Origin: Oscillospiraceae bacterium HV4-5-C5C
Lineage (GTDB): Bacteria; Bacillota; Clostridia; Saccharofermentanales; Fastidiosipilaceae
Direction: 5' to 3'
NCBI GenBank assembly: GCA_012034405.1
Contig: JAAVLZ010000009.1
Span: 60,703 to 124,702, forward strand
Length of the DNA stretch: 64,000 bases
A program made the translations under genes and the position numbers. The notes under the pieces are model-generated. The model was given only the letters and a program-made list of their open reading frames with translations. It had not been told where the DNA came from and ran no database searches. Within the stretch, counting starts at the first letter, position 1; each line of letters begins with the position of its first letter. This document shows positions 35,039 through 44,286 of this stretch, one piece after another.

Positions 35039-36589
35039 TCAGATATCCCGGCGGCAGAACGAATCCAGGCCGATCCAGAGCAGCAGTCCTGCCAGGATCA
35101 AAACATAGAGAGCCGAAAAGCCCACTGATATGTTCAGCTGCGGGGTTGAAGCAAACTGTTTCAGCGTCATCAGCCGGGACGCGCTGCTTAACAGCCGTGT
35201 GGAAAAGTCCAGATTCATCAGTGGCAAAAAGCGGAACGCTTCCTTCCAGCCATAATTAGCCAGCACGGACTCGGTCACCATTAATCCAAAGTAGCCGCCT
35301 AAAGTAAGCCCGACTGCTACCGCGGTACGGCGGGTGACCGTTGAGATGGCCAGGGCAAAAAACACGATCACTGCCAGCGTCAGATAGCCTAAGACCGCGT
35401 CCAGCGCGGCGTACTGCCAGTAGTTCCAGACATGCAGTGAACCGTTATGCCCGATCACCTGGGTCAGGCCGGACAAGGAGCCAAAAACAATGCGCAGGCT
35501 TAGCAGCCGGACCAGCCAGCTGAAAGCGGCCAGTAATAACGCGATCAGCAGCAGGGAGCCCAGTTTGGCCAGATAAATCTTGTAACGACGTGTTGGAGAG
35601 ATGATCAGCGACTTGATGGATCCGGTCTCCATCTCCTGAGAAACAAAACTGCCGGCGGCAATCAGGATACCGACACAAAGGATGATCAGACTCAACTGCT
35701 TGGCTACATTGTCGCTGTTGCCAGCAGCCTGAGCCAGCGCGGTCACACTGCTCGCCGGATTTTTGAGTTCATAGCGAAGCTCCAGCAGTAAGTCCTGAAA
35801 GGTTTGCCGCTCCTGGGAGCGCAGCGGCTGCTCCGTACCGTTCAGGAGATCATAGCCTCTGGCCATGGATACTTCCGCGGCGGCATACTGTTCAGTCAGC
35901 CCGCGTAAGTTAACATAGGCTGAGCTGTCATACAGCCAGGCAGCCTGCTGATCTTCTGTCGGCACCATGGCCCAGGCTTCCGCCAGCGCCGTCTGATAAT
36001 CCGCCCCGCTGACTACCGTATCGGAGGTCTCCAGCAAATAGTCCCGATAGGCTTCAAAACGGCCGTCAGCCAGCACTTGTCCAAGCCTGGCCAGCGTCTG
36101 CTCCGCGGCGGCCTGGCTTCCGCCCATTTCATTTAACAAGGTCAGCTGATCTGATTCTGTAAAGCCCTGAGCCTGGCTATTGGCCAGCAAGGCCGCCGCG
36201 GCTTGCAGCCGGGCTTGCTGATCCAGCAAATCCTGGATATACGGCCGGGCTGCTAAATCGAGGTGATTGTTCATCAGGTTCTGCAAAGCTTCCTGAGCCA
36301 GTTTATTTGTCTGATACTCCAGCTGGGTATAGACATCCTCCGCCGCCGGATCGTACCAGCTTTGCTGCTCGGCCAGCTGGTCCAGGTGAGACTGGGCCAG
36401 TTTTTGCAGCGCCGCCTGATCCGGCGTCTGGCTGATACTGCCGCTGCTTTCAGTATACATCACCGAGGACCGCAGGCTGATTGCCACCAGCGGCGGTACG
36501 GCCAGGAGGGCCAGGATACCCACGACCAGCAAGGCCCGGTGCGAAAGCTTCATCCATTCGTTTTTAAATAAAGACAGATATTTACGCAA
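35039..36589 (-). CDS. ABC-2-type transporter permease
   Basis: 516 residues. First helix near 17-37 (ALLVVGILALLAVPPLVAI), then a helical outside domain to about residue 295, then five helices (LSLIILCVGILIAAGSFVSQ, SLLLIALLLAAFSWLVRLL and on). EMETGSIKSLIISPTRRYKI is the usual cytoplasmic loop of ABC-2 permeases. It overlaps the ATPase gene by 8 bases. Substrate unknown; the architecture is that of BcrAB-like exporters. Confidence 0.88.
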   Translation of the reverse strand: MRKYLSLFKNEWMKLSHRALLVVGILALLAVPPLVAISLRSSVMYTESSGSISQTPDQAALQKLAQSHLDQLAEQQSWYDPAAEDVYTQLEYQTNKLAQEALQNLMNNHLDLAARPYIQDLLDQQARLQAAAALLANSQAQGFTESDQLTLLNEMGGSQAAAEQTLARLGQVLADGRFEAYRDYLLETSDTVVSGADYQTALAEAWAMVPTEDQQAAWLYDSSAYVNLRGLTEQYAAAEVSMARGYDLLNGTEQPLRSQERQTFQDLLLELRYELKNPASSVTALAQAAGNSDNVAKQLSLIILCVGILIAAGSFVSQEMETGSIKSLIISPTRRYKIYLAKLGSLLLIALLLAAFSWLVRLLSLRIVFGSLSGLTQVIGHNGSLHVWNYWQYAALDAVLGYLTLAVIVFFALAISTVTRRTAVAVGLTLGGYFGLMVTESVLANYGWKEAFRFLPLMNLDFSTRLLSSASRLMTLKQFASTPQLNISVGFSALYVLILAGLLLWIGLDSFCRRDI

Positions 36590-37556
36590 GAGATTGTCCT
36601 CCTCCGGTCACGCTAAAGTAGAGATCTTCCAGGCTGCGGCTGCTGTGCAGTACCTGCGACAACGGGATGCCGGCTTCCAGCAGTAAGCCCAGCAATTCCT
36701 GAAGCTGCTGCGGATCAAGCTCTGCCTCCAGGGCTTGTCCGGAAACTGCGTGTACCAGTCCGCGCCAGCCTTCCGGTAAAGCCGCCAGTGCTTCCTGCGC
36801 GTCGGGCACCGTCTGCCCCCGGGCGGCTTCTGGAGGCAGCAGCTCAATCCGGTAGAGCCTGAGCCCAGCTTCGCCTCCCGCTTCACCCGCAGCCGCCTGG
36901 CCTACCGGCCGCACATCCAGGAGACGGCCTTGATTGATAATCCCCACCCGGTCACACATCATCTGCATTTCCGCCAGCTGATGGCTGGACACCATAACCG
37001 CCACGCCTTCCTTATGGGCCAGATTTTTCAGCAGATCCCGCAGCTGATGAATGCCGTCGGGGTCCAGCCCGTTCGTCGGCTCATCCAGGATCAGCAGCCG
37101 GGGCCGGTGGACCAGCGCCTGCGCCAGACCGACCCGTTGTTTCATCCCTAAAGAGTAGCGTTTCACCTTTTCATTGATGCGCTTGTCCATGCCGACCAGA
37201 CGCACCACTTCATCAATCCGGTGGCGGTCCTTGAGGCCATGCAGCCGCGCGTACATCTCCAGATTCTGCCGGCCGCTGAACTGCCCATACATCTCCGGAT
37301 TTTCCACAATGCCGCCCACCTGCGCCATAGCCTTTTCATATTGATGTCTAAGGTCGAAGCCGCCAATTTCAATGTGGCCTGTATCCTCAAACAAAAAGCC
37401 CATCACCATTTTGATGGTAGTCGTCTTACCGGCGCCGTTTGGACCTAAAAAGCCAAAGATCTCACCTGCGCGGACAGACAAGGTTAAGTCATCCACCGCT
37501 TTGCGGCGGCCAAATTGTTTAGTAATGTGCTTCAGTTTCAAAACATCTTCAGACAT
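36582..37556 (-). CDS. ABC transporter ATP-binding protein (BcrA type)
   Basis: 324 residues. Walker A GFLGPNGAGKTTTIK, Q-loop GIVENPEMYGQFSG, signature YSLGMKQRVGLAQAL, Walker B LLILDEPTNGLDPDG, SSHQLAEMQMMCDRVG, and a C-terminal regulatory part ending SLEDLYFSVTGG, as in bacitracin-exporter-type ATPases. Its tail is a useful reference for the fusion gene at 41933. It powers the permease at 35039. Confidence 0.93.
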   Translation of the reverse strand: MSEDVLKLKHITKQFGRRKAVDDLTLSVRAGEIFGFLGPNGAGKTTTIKMVMGFLFEDTGHIEIGGFDLRHQYEKAMAQVGGIVENPEMYGQFSGRQNLEMYARLHGLKDRHRIDEVVRLVGMDKRINEKVKRYSLGMKQRVGLAQALVHRPRLLILDEPTNGLDPDGIHQLRDLLKNLAHKEGVAVMVSSHQLAEMQMMCDRVGIINQGRLLDVRPVGQAAAGEAGGEAGLRLYRIELLPPEAARGQTVPDAQEALAALPEGWRGLVHAVSGQALEAELDPQQLQELLGLLLEAGIPLSQVLHSSRSLEDLYFSVTGGGQSLA

Positions 37557-37572
37557 CTGCTGCTCCTTTATT

Positions 37573-38169
37573 TCACTTGATCATATCCATCAGGCCCAGA
37601 CTGCCGTAATAGACCTGCCACTGGCCCTGGTCGTCCTTGATAAAAGCGACTTCCGCGTTGGTGGTGGTCTGTCCGCCCAGCAGTTCGTAATCCAGTCTCA
37701 GCTGCAGATTTTGCGTCACGACAGCTTTACCGTCCTCATACAGAACTTTGATGGTACTGTCCGTCGGAATCGTGGCTGAGAGCGGCTGCGTCACGCTGAG
37801 CCGGGCATAATCCTGCCAGCGAAAAGCCAGCGTCTGCAAATTGACCTCCAGATACTGACTGTCACGCCCATAAAACGGCGCTAACGCACTGCGGGCTGCC
37901 GTCAGAGCGGCCTGGACTGCCTGAGAGTGAAGAAATGCCTCCGATGGATCCTGGTCTGCCAGCTGCTGGCTGTCCGCATAGGCCTGCACCACTGCCGCAT
38001 CAGGCAGTTCAAGCTGACTCAATTCTTCAATATAAGCTTGCGCCGTCTGCTGCAGCTGCCCCTGACGGGCCTTTTGTCCGGCGGCGGTCAAGCTCAGATA
38101 AACTGCGATGCCCAGCAGGGCCAGCAGGAAGGCGGCAAAGCCGCGGTTGATTTTTTTCAGATAGCGCAT
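37573..38169 (-). CDS. Membrane-anchored protein upstream of an ABC exporter
   Basis: 198 residues: basic start MRYLKKINRGF, one helix (FAAFLLALLGIAVYLSLTA), then an outside domain, first helical (QLQQTAQAYIEELSQLELP), then beta-rich with STIKVLYEDGKAVVTQNLQL and QWQVYYGSLGLMD. I do not recognise the family; the second part resembles small secreted domains of DUF4878/NTF2-like shape, but this is only an impression. It is the first gene of the operon, 16 bases before the ATPase gene. Confidence 0.7.
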   Translation of the reverse strand: MRYLKKINRGFAAFLLALLGIAVYLSLTAAGQKARQGQLQQTAQAYIEELSQLELPDAAVVQAYADSQQLADQDPSEAFLHSQAVQAALTAARSALAPFYGRDSQYLEVNLQTLAFRWQDYARLSVTQPLSATIPTDSTIKVLYEDGKAVVTQNLQLRLDYELLGGQTTTNAEVAFIKDDQGQWQVYYGSLGLMDMIK

Positions 38170-38351
38170 GGTAATAGCCTCCGTGCCTGTTTATGGATAA
38201 GGAGACAGCCGCGGGGGCGCCGGGGCGCCGGCAAGGTTTTCCGACAGCTGCTGTTTTGTACTGGTAACTTCTATTATATCGGCAGCAGCTGGCTAAACTT
38301 TAAGACTAAATAAACCCGGGCTGAAGCTCCGGAGCCTGGACGGATTCCCGG

Positions 38352-40280
38352 TCATCCGGGCTGAGCCCCAGGCTGCGTCAGCGTCAGCAGTGTCAGCGGC
38401 AGCTGCAGATCGCCGGCCCGGTCAGCTAAGCGGCTGGGACTATCAAAACAAAAGATCTGACGCTCAAAGCGCCCGGCCAGCTCAGTCAGCCAGATCAGAC
38501 AGGCATCCTGCCGGTCTTCGTCAAAGCTTTGCAGCACATCGTCCAGCAGCAGCGGGCTATAGCCTTCTGGGTCGCTGAAGGATAAGGCTGCCAGGCGCAA
38601 AGCCAGCCAGCTTTGCTGCCGGGTGCCCTGACTGAGATAGTAAACGGGATAGAGGGCCTGGTTTTCCGGCGCAAGGAACTCTAGCTGTTCCTTCAGAGCC
38701 GCGCGCCGGGTGCCCGCCGGCTGCCGGCTGAGCGCCAGACGGGCATAGCGGCCCAGGGTCAGGTCCTGCAGATAGCTTTGCGCCAGCTCCAATACTTGCG
38801 GCTGAAACTGACTGCGCCGCTGGCTTTCTGCCTGCTGCAGGCAGGTCTGGGCCAGTTGCAGCAAGTCCCGGCGGTATTGCCGGGCTGCCAGTTCAGCGGA
38901 CAGTACCTGCTGCCGCTGCCGCAGCTGCTGGAATCGCTGCGGCCAGTCGGCACCGTCTTGCCGCTGCCGGTCAAGCTGGCCTGCCGCCAGCAGCAGCCGA
39001 TCACGCTGAGCCTGCCAGGTGTCCCAGGCAGTCGCAGCCGGCTGTTCGGAAGGCCGGCCTTGCCTGATGCCCATGGCGTCAGGCAAGGCCGGTTCCGCAG
39101 ACCTGGCCGACGCTGTTCCGGGTTGCTCCATGATGTCAGTGAGATCTGGCTGGGGCTGGCTTTGTCCAGGCCGGCGCCGGAGCAGGAGGTAAAGCAGCCA
39201 CAGCAGCAGCAGCAAGCCTGCGGTCAGCGCAGCCCCTCTCCCCCAGGCGGCCGTATGCAGGTCCGCCTCCAGGCCCCCGGGTAAGCGGGTACCGGCCGGC
39301 CAAAAGGTTAAGGTCAAGCCTGCTGCCAGCACCAGCGTCAATATGACCGGGAAGACCCAGGCTCGTGCCCGGGGCGCAGGTCCGGTGGTTAAAGGCTGCG
39401 CAGCAATTTGGGGATCAGGCCCTGCTGATCCGGCGGACTCCGGTTCAAAGGCAGCCGGAACGGCCACCTCAGGCTGAGGCTTTTGTTCATCCAAGGCCGC
39501 CAATTGCGCGTAGACAGCTTGCTGCCGCTGCTCCAGAGCAACCTGCTGCTGCCGCTGCTGCTGCAGCGCCTGTAATTGCAATTCCGTCTGCGCCAGCGCT
39601 GCCTGAGTCTGTGCCAGCGCCCCGCCGCGCCGGCCCACGCCGTCCAGACGGTTCAGCTCAGCCGTCAGCTGACGGCTCACGGCCGCATAATCCGCCAGGC
39701 TCTCTTCCTCCGCCGCGGCTGCGGCCGGGCCGCACGGCGCCTCGGTTGGCCGCTCAGCAGATCTGACCGCGGCCGGCTCAGCGCCCCTGTTTTTCGCAGC
39801 ATCCCAACGGGCCAGCTCTGACCAGTCTGGTTGAAAATCTGCCAATTGCTGCCCCTGCAGCATGGCCAGGCTCCTGAAAGCAGCCGGCCCCAGACCACTT
39901 AAATATTCGCCCGGCTCAATTTGCCCCAGCGCTATGTCCAGTCCGTGGTCCAGATCCTGCAAGCGCAGCCTGTCAGCGGCCCGGGTCAGGCCAAATTGGC
40001 GCTCCAGCCGCCATCTCTGCCCGTCGCAAAGCAACTCCAGCTCCCCGCCGCAGCAAGCTTCGCTCCAGGGCATATAGAGTCTGCGCAGATTATCTTCAGC
40101 TTTTCTGCCGCCGCCAGTCAGCCCGTACAACATGGCGGCAATAAATTGGGCCAGCGTGGTTTTACCCGCCTCATTACCGGCACACAGCAAATTGAGTCCC
40201 GGGCCTGGCTGCAGTATCCGGTTGCGCAGACAGCCAAAGGCCTGCACCTTAATTTGGGTGATGGTCAGGCGTCCGCTCAT
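38352..40280 (-). CDS. SbcC/YhaN-like SMC-type ATPase with a hydrophobic hinge
   Basis: 642 residues. N-terminal Walker A LLCAGNEAGKTTLAQFIAAM; coiled-coil arm rich in Gln (about residues 175-260); two transmembrane-like segments (VFPVILTLVLAAGLTLTFW and LTAGLLLLLWLLYLLL) near residues 310-370 where the hinge should be; second coiled coil; then YYLSQGTRQQSWLALRLAAL (signature) and PLLLDDVLQSFDEDRQ (Walker B). This is the layout of B. subtilis YhaN, but much shorter (that protein is over 900 residues). It overlaps the nuclease gene by 4 bases, so the two should form an Mre11/Rad50-like complex, here possibly membrane-bound. Confidence 0.85.
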   Translation of the reverse strand: MSGRLTITQIKVQAFGCLRNRILQPGPGLNLLCAGNEAGKTTLAQFIAAMLYGLTGGGRKAEDNLRRLYMPWSEACCGGELELLCDGQRWRLERQFGLTRAADRLRLQDLDHGLDIALGQIEPGEYLSGLGPAAFRSLAMLQGQQLADFQPDWSELARWDAAKNRGAEPAAVRSAERPTEAPCGPAAAAAEEESLADYAAVSRQLTAELNRLDGVGRRGGALAQTQAALAQTELQLQALQQQRQQQVALEQRQQAVYAQLAALDEQKPQPEVAVPAAFEPESAGSAGPDPQIAAQPLTTGPAPRARAWVFPVILTLVLAAGLTLTFWPAGTRLPGGLEADLHTAAWGRGAALTAGLLLLLWLLYLLLRRRPGQSQPQPDLTDIMEQPGTASARSAEPALPDAMGIRQGRPSEQPAATAWDTWQAQRDRLLLAAGQLDRQRQDGADWPQRFQQLRQRQQVLSAELAARQYRRDLLQLAQTCLQQAESQRRSQFQPQVLELAQSYLQDLTLGRYARLALSRQPAGTRRAALKEQLEFLAPENQALYPVYYLSQGTRQQSWLALRLAALSFSDPEGYSPLLLDDVLQSFDEDRQDACLIWLTELAGRFERQIFCFDSPSRLADRAGDLQLPLTLLTLTQPGAQPG

Positions 40281-41473
40281 ACCAGGTCATCCTCCTCAGG
40301 CGGAAGGGTCCCGCCCCTAAGCAGCGGCCAGACCAGTTCCAGCATATCCTGATAGCGCAAAGCCTCCTCTGCTTGTCCGTCCTGCTGCAGCTTAGCTGCC
40401 CTCTGGAGCGCCAGGCAGGCAAAATATGCTGCCAGGCTTTGGTCCTGCGCCAGGGCTTCGATCTGGAACGGCCGGTGCCGCCGGTCAATGAGCTGCGGCC
40501 TGGCCAGGCCCCTGGCAGCAAGGTACTGAGCCAGAACGGCTGAATCACTTAAGCGATCCAGGGGCTGGGTACCGGTCAGGACGACGCGCAGTCGCAATCG
40601 GGCCAGATCCAGATCCGGAAAAGCCTGCCTGACCTGCTGCAGGATATGCCGGCTCAGCGTCTCCATATCCCGTCCGTCACGTTCTGTACACGCTACTGTC
40701 AGCGCTTCATAACGCAATCCGCCGCAATCTGTCCGGGTCAGGCTGACCAGCCGGCCGCCCGTCACCCGGCCCAGTAGGCAGCCATGAGCGCCGCTTTCAA
40801 AAAAGCCGTGTCCCTCTGGTGAACCAGCGTAGGCATAGGTGGTGGAACCAGCCAGTCGGGGCCGGCCGTCGCTGTTATGATGGTGGCCTAAAGCCAGATA
40901 ATCCAGACCGGAAGCCGCGATTTCCGCTGCGGTCAGGGGATTGTAGGGGCTGCCTGCAGCCGCCGGGATATCCGCGTGCAGGACGCCAATTCTGAACAGC
41001 CTTTGTCCTTGACGGCTGACAGGCAGGGGCTGCAGCAGCGGCTGCTCCTGACTGCCGGCAGTAAATGCCGCCCCCCAGATTTCCGCGGCAGGCTCCGCCA
41101 GGCGAAAGCCCGCCCATGCCGGTCCCAGAATCTGCCATTGCCGCGGCCAGGTATAGCGGCGATACGGAGAATCCGCGGTGAGCGGATCATGATTGCCGGG
41201 CGCCACAAAAATCTGCAGAGCCGGCAGCCCGGCTGCCTGCAGCTGCAGCAGCCGGACCATATCCTGATCAACCAGCTGATTGTTTTCAAACAGGTCTCCG
41301 GCAATCAGGAGCAGCTGAGCCTGATGCTGATCGCAGAGCTTGATCACGCGCTGCCAGCAGCCGGTCACATCCGCCAGGCCGGCCAAATGAAGATCCGCTG
41401 TATGTACAAAATACCAATCCTGCCGGGTCAACCGTTCCGCAGCCTCCTTTGGTTTTACTTCCTTTTGTTTCAT
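40277..41473 (-). CDS. Metallophosphoesterase, SbcD/YhaO-like DNA nuclease subunit
   Basis: 398 residues from the ATG at 41473 (MKQKEVKPKEAAERL); ribosome site weak, and the frame extends to 41548. Phosphodiesterase motifs: HTADLHLAG, LLIAGDLFENN, FVAPGNHDP, GVLHADIP, LALGHHHNSDG, all with the expected metal ligands. This is the Mre11/SbcD class that cuts DNA ends with the SMC-type ATPase encoded immediately downstream. Confidence 0.9.
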   Translation of the reverse strand: MKQKEVKPKEAAERLTRQDWYFVHTADLHLAGLADVTGCWQRVIKLCDQHQAQLLLIAGDLFENNQLVDQDMVRLLQLQAAGLPALQIFVAPGNHDPLTADSPYRRYTWPRQWQILGPAWAGFRLAEPAAEIWGAAFTAGSQEQPLLQPLPVSRQGQRLFRIGVLHADIPAAAGSPYNPLTAAEIAASGLDYLALGHHHNSDGRPRLAGSTTYAYAGSPEGHGFFESGAHGCLLGRVTGGRLVSLTRTDCGGLRYEALTVACTERDGRDMETLSRHILQQVRQAFPDLDLARLRLRVVLTGTQPLDRLSDSAVLAQYLAARGLARPQLIDRRHRPFQIEALAQDQSLAAYFACLALQRAAKLQQDGQAEEALRYQDMLELVWPLLRGGTLPPEEDDLV

Positions 41474-41932
41474 TATACCGTTTGCCTTGATCTGTGCCGC
41501 GGGCAGACAGCTGCAGGCAGAAGAGATAGACATGGTCGCAGCAGGCACCTGGTTTTATAAACCGCAGCTTTAAAAACTGCCAGCTTCCATGGTGGTAAGC
41601 GTAATTCATATACAATATACTGTGCAATTGAAAAGCAGCTGTTCTCATCCGATAAGGCTGTATCCGCTCGGATTTCAGTTATTGCACCGATTTTATTCAC
41701 ATCCTGCGTTTCGTATTGTATGTAATTACATAGTCCAGGCTATTTTTACTCATTTTAGCTATTTGTGCAAATAATCAGCAAATAGTTTCTTGCGCATTAT
41801 TCTTGTTTTTTATAATTAATATTATCATTACCATATCACATAAATCAGTCAAAGCAACCTTTTCATATGCAATATATGCGACAGCACAAATTTATTTTAA
41901 TGCCTGTGTCGTATATGGACAGGGAGTCATCT
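41474..41932. other. AT-rich divergent intergenic region with a palindrome
   Basis: Separates the YhaO-like gene from the plus-strand ABC genes. It contains the perfect 14-bp palindrome TATGTAATTACATA (41719-41732), operator-like, and a possible promoter with TTGCGC (41790) and TATAAT (41811-41816) at a short 15-base spacing. It is clearly more AT-rich than its surroundings. The regulator is unknown; no regulator gene is adjacent. Confidence 0.5.
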
Positions 41933-42835
41933 ATGAAGTCAGAAATCAAAGCCATCTTCTTAAACCAAATGACCTGGCTGGTCCTGCTGATACTGTTGGT
42001 TTTTAATCTGGTCGTCTTCATCAATCTGGAAACCTCTGGCGCCCGTAATCAGGCTTTACAAATCCAACAGGCCCAATATAGTTTACTTCTCCTGAAAGAT
42101 ACCTATGAGAGCGAAAAAGCTACCATCCAGATAGCTTTCTCTTCAAAAGCTGATTTACTCCTGTGGAATGAGTATTTCAAATATAAGGAGTGGCTGATTG
42201 ACGAGCAGGAGAAGGAAGTACCAGGGCTCCAAAATTCATCTGCTAGTATAGACAAAGCAGCCCAGCAGCGACTTGGACTAATCAAGATGTTGATAGAACT
42301 GAATAATTGTGCTGATCCAGATATTGACGATGCCACTTTTCAGATTCGTTATGCGGATGAGTTGAAGCTGCATGAAGATTTTCTGAAGCTTAATGAGCTG
42401 GATTTTAATTACGAACTTTTCCCCAGATTAATTTCCGGCCTCCCCAGCGAGGTCGGGTACACCAGCGACGAGAGTTACCATATGTATCAGACCTATGTGA
42501 AGAGCATTGACCGGGCGTTCTACATGCTGGACGCAGGTGAAACCGATGCGTCTGCCTCTCCCTGGCTTTTTTTAGCCAATCAATTGTCCTATCAGACTTA
42601 TCTGCCCGTTCTGATCGGTGTGCTGGCCATTCTTTTTTCCGCTGCTACGGTCAGCTCTCAAGGTATAAAACTGGCGTTGTCTGCCCAAGCCGTTATGAAC
42701 CATACCTTAGATCAGCTGCTCAAAGCCTTGGCAGTCAGGCAGATCTGCATCGTCGACCTGGTTAAACAGCAATCTACTCTGGAGGACTTTTACCGCTTTA
42801 TCTACCAAAAACCCGGTAAGGAAGTGTCATCATGA
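41933..42835 (+). pseudogene. Probable deletion fusion of an ABC permease and an ABC ATPase tail
   Basis: 300-residue open frame from the ATG at 41933 (MKSEIKAIFLNQMT), with GGGAG upstream. Residues 1-243 look like the start of an ABC-2 permease: helix at 14-31, outside domain of about 185 residues, helix at 223-240. Instead of the remaining four helices, from about residue 244 (GIKLALSAQAVMN) it reads like the C-terminal regulatory part of a BcrA-type ATPase, ending VRQICIVDLVKQQSTLEDFY; compare SLEDLYFSV in the ATPase at 36582. One in-frame deletion could have removed the permease end and the whole ATPase core. It overlaps the next gene by 4 bases. The alternative is an intact two-helix protein. 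Confidence 0.55.
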
Positions 42836-44046
42836 AATATCCTGTGCTGAACGAGCTTAAGCTGGCATTGAGTAAAAAGAATCTGCTCTTGTTTACCGCA
42901 GCCCTGATGGTCATTCTGCTGATAAATCGCTTCTACTATCTCAAGGCATATCAGCAGTATCCAGCACAGCATTGGCAAGAACTGCAAACCGAGCAGGAGA
43001 ATGCTCAGGTATGGTCTGAAGCGTACAGCAACCGTCTGGAAGAGCTCAAGGAGCTGTATCCGGAGCATGAAGACCTGCCAGAAGCAACTTTAATGGCTGA
43101 TGTCTGGCAACATACAACTTCCTATTTACAGGTGCTGATGAACACCTGGGAAAAAGAACCCCTGGATACAGACCGTATCCTCAAATATGAGACATTACTG
43201 GATGATCAGTTACTTGAAGTAGACCAGCAGGGGATTGATACCGGCCTGTCCGGTTTGTTCCGCAGCACCAGGCGGGACTGGAATCAGCGCTTGCAGTTGC
43301 GCAGCGCTTATAAAGCCGCCGGTATAACCGAGCCGGTCAATCCGCTTGTACCCACCGGTGCCTATCTGCTACTGGATGGTCTTAGCGGCGACAGTATTTT
43401 CAGCATTCTCCTGATCGCGCTGGTGCTGTTCTGGAATTTTGATATGTGGGCAGCAGATTTTGAACAGTCAACCTATCAGCTTTACTTTACCCTGCCTTAT
43501 TCCCGGACCCGTTTATACGTGAATCGGGTGATCGCGCGCGCAGGACTGACTGTACTGGGCCTGGCAGCCCTGTGCGGATTTCAGTTTGTCTGCGGTACGC
43601 TCTGGCAGGGCAGCGGTCTGGATCGCCTGGTCATACTCAGCGGTACAGCTACGCATAACTTTGGTTTTTTTGCTATGGATTGGCAAAATCTGCTGCCGGC
43701 TGATGGCGTTGTTCCGATTGGTCTGGCGATTATTGCTGAGGCCGTCATCCTGCTGTTCTATGTATTTCTTTTAATCGCCATCGCCAGTCTGATTTCCTTT
43801 GTGACCCGCAACCTGATCTTAACGGAAGTGCTGCTGTCCGCCTGGTTGATCCTGGTGATGACCTATGTTAAGTACCCCAAGACTCATCAAGCCGTTGGGT
43901 TAAACATATTATTATATTTTCAGTCAGGCAGTGCGCTCAGCGGAGCGCTGGGAATTGGCATACCGCTGCTTCTCCTGCTGCTTCTGCTTGCGTCGCTGGT
44001 CGTGCATACCGGCACCTGTCTGCTGGTGGCTCATCAAGAGCTGTAG
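42832..44046 (+). CDS. ABC-2-type permease (partner ATPase missing)
   Basis: 404 residues: helix near 17-35 (NLLLFTAALMVILLINRF), outside domain to about 180, then five or six helices starting SIFSILLIALVLFWNFDMW. The loop DFEQSTYQLYFTLPYSRTRL is typical of ABC-2 permeases that sit next to ATPases. It appears intact but has no intact ATPase gene beside it. It ends 240 bases before the MoxR operon. Confidence 0.78.
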   Translation: MKYPVLNELKLALSKKNLLLFTAALMVILLINRFYYLKAYQQYPAQHWQELQTEQENAQVWSEAYSNRLEELKELYPEHEDLPEATLMADVWQHTTSYLQVLMNTWEKEPLDTDRILKYETLLDDQLLEVDQQGIDTGLSGLFRSTRRDWNQRLQLRSAYKAAGITEPVNPLVPTGAYLLLDGLSGDSIFSILLIALVLFWNFDMWAADFEQSTYQLYFTLPYSRTRLYVNRVIARAGLTVLGLAALCGFQFVCGTLWQGSGLDRLVILSGTATHNFGFFAMDWQNLLPADGVVPIGLAIIAEAVILLFYVFLLIAIASLISFVTRNLILTEVLLSAWLILVMTYVKYPKTHQAVGLNILLYFQSGSALSGALGIGIPLLLLLLLLASLVVHTGTCLLVAHQEL

Positions 44047-44286
44047 CAACTGCCGGGTGAGGCCGTTCGCCCGGAGATGAAAGCATCCAGTTTTAGCGGC
44101 CAGGATGGTCGAAGACCTGCTGCACCTTACTATCATCATACCTTGTAAAAGCAACTGTACAGTAACCGGCCTGTCAGCCGTCCGCCGGTACTCGCGCGGG
44201 TACTTGAACGGAGTTTGGCGAAGAATGGTAAAATAAACAAGCAGACTTTCCTCAGGAAAGAATCCCGCCAGTTAGCGAGGTATAGG

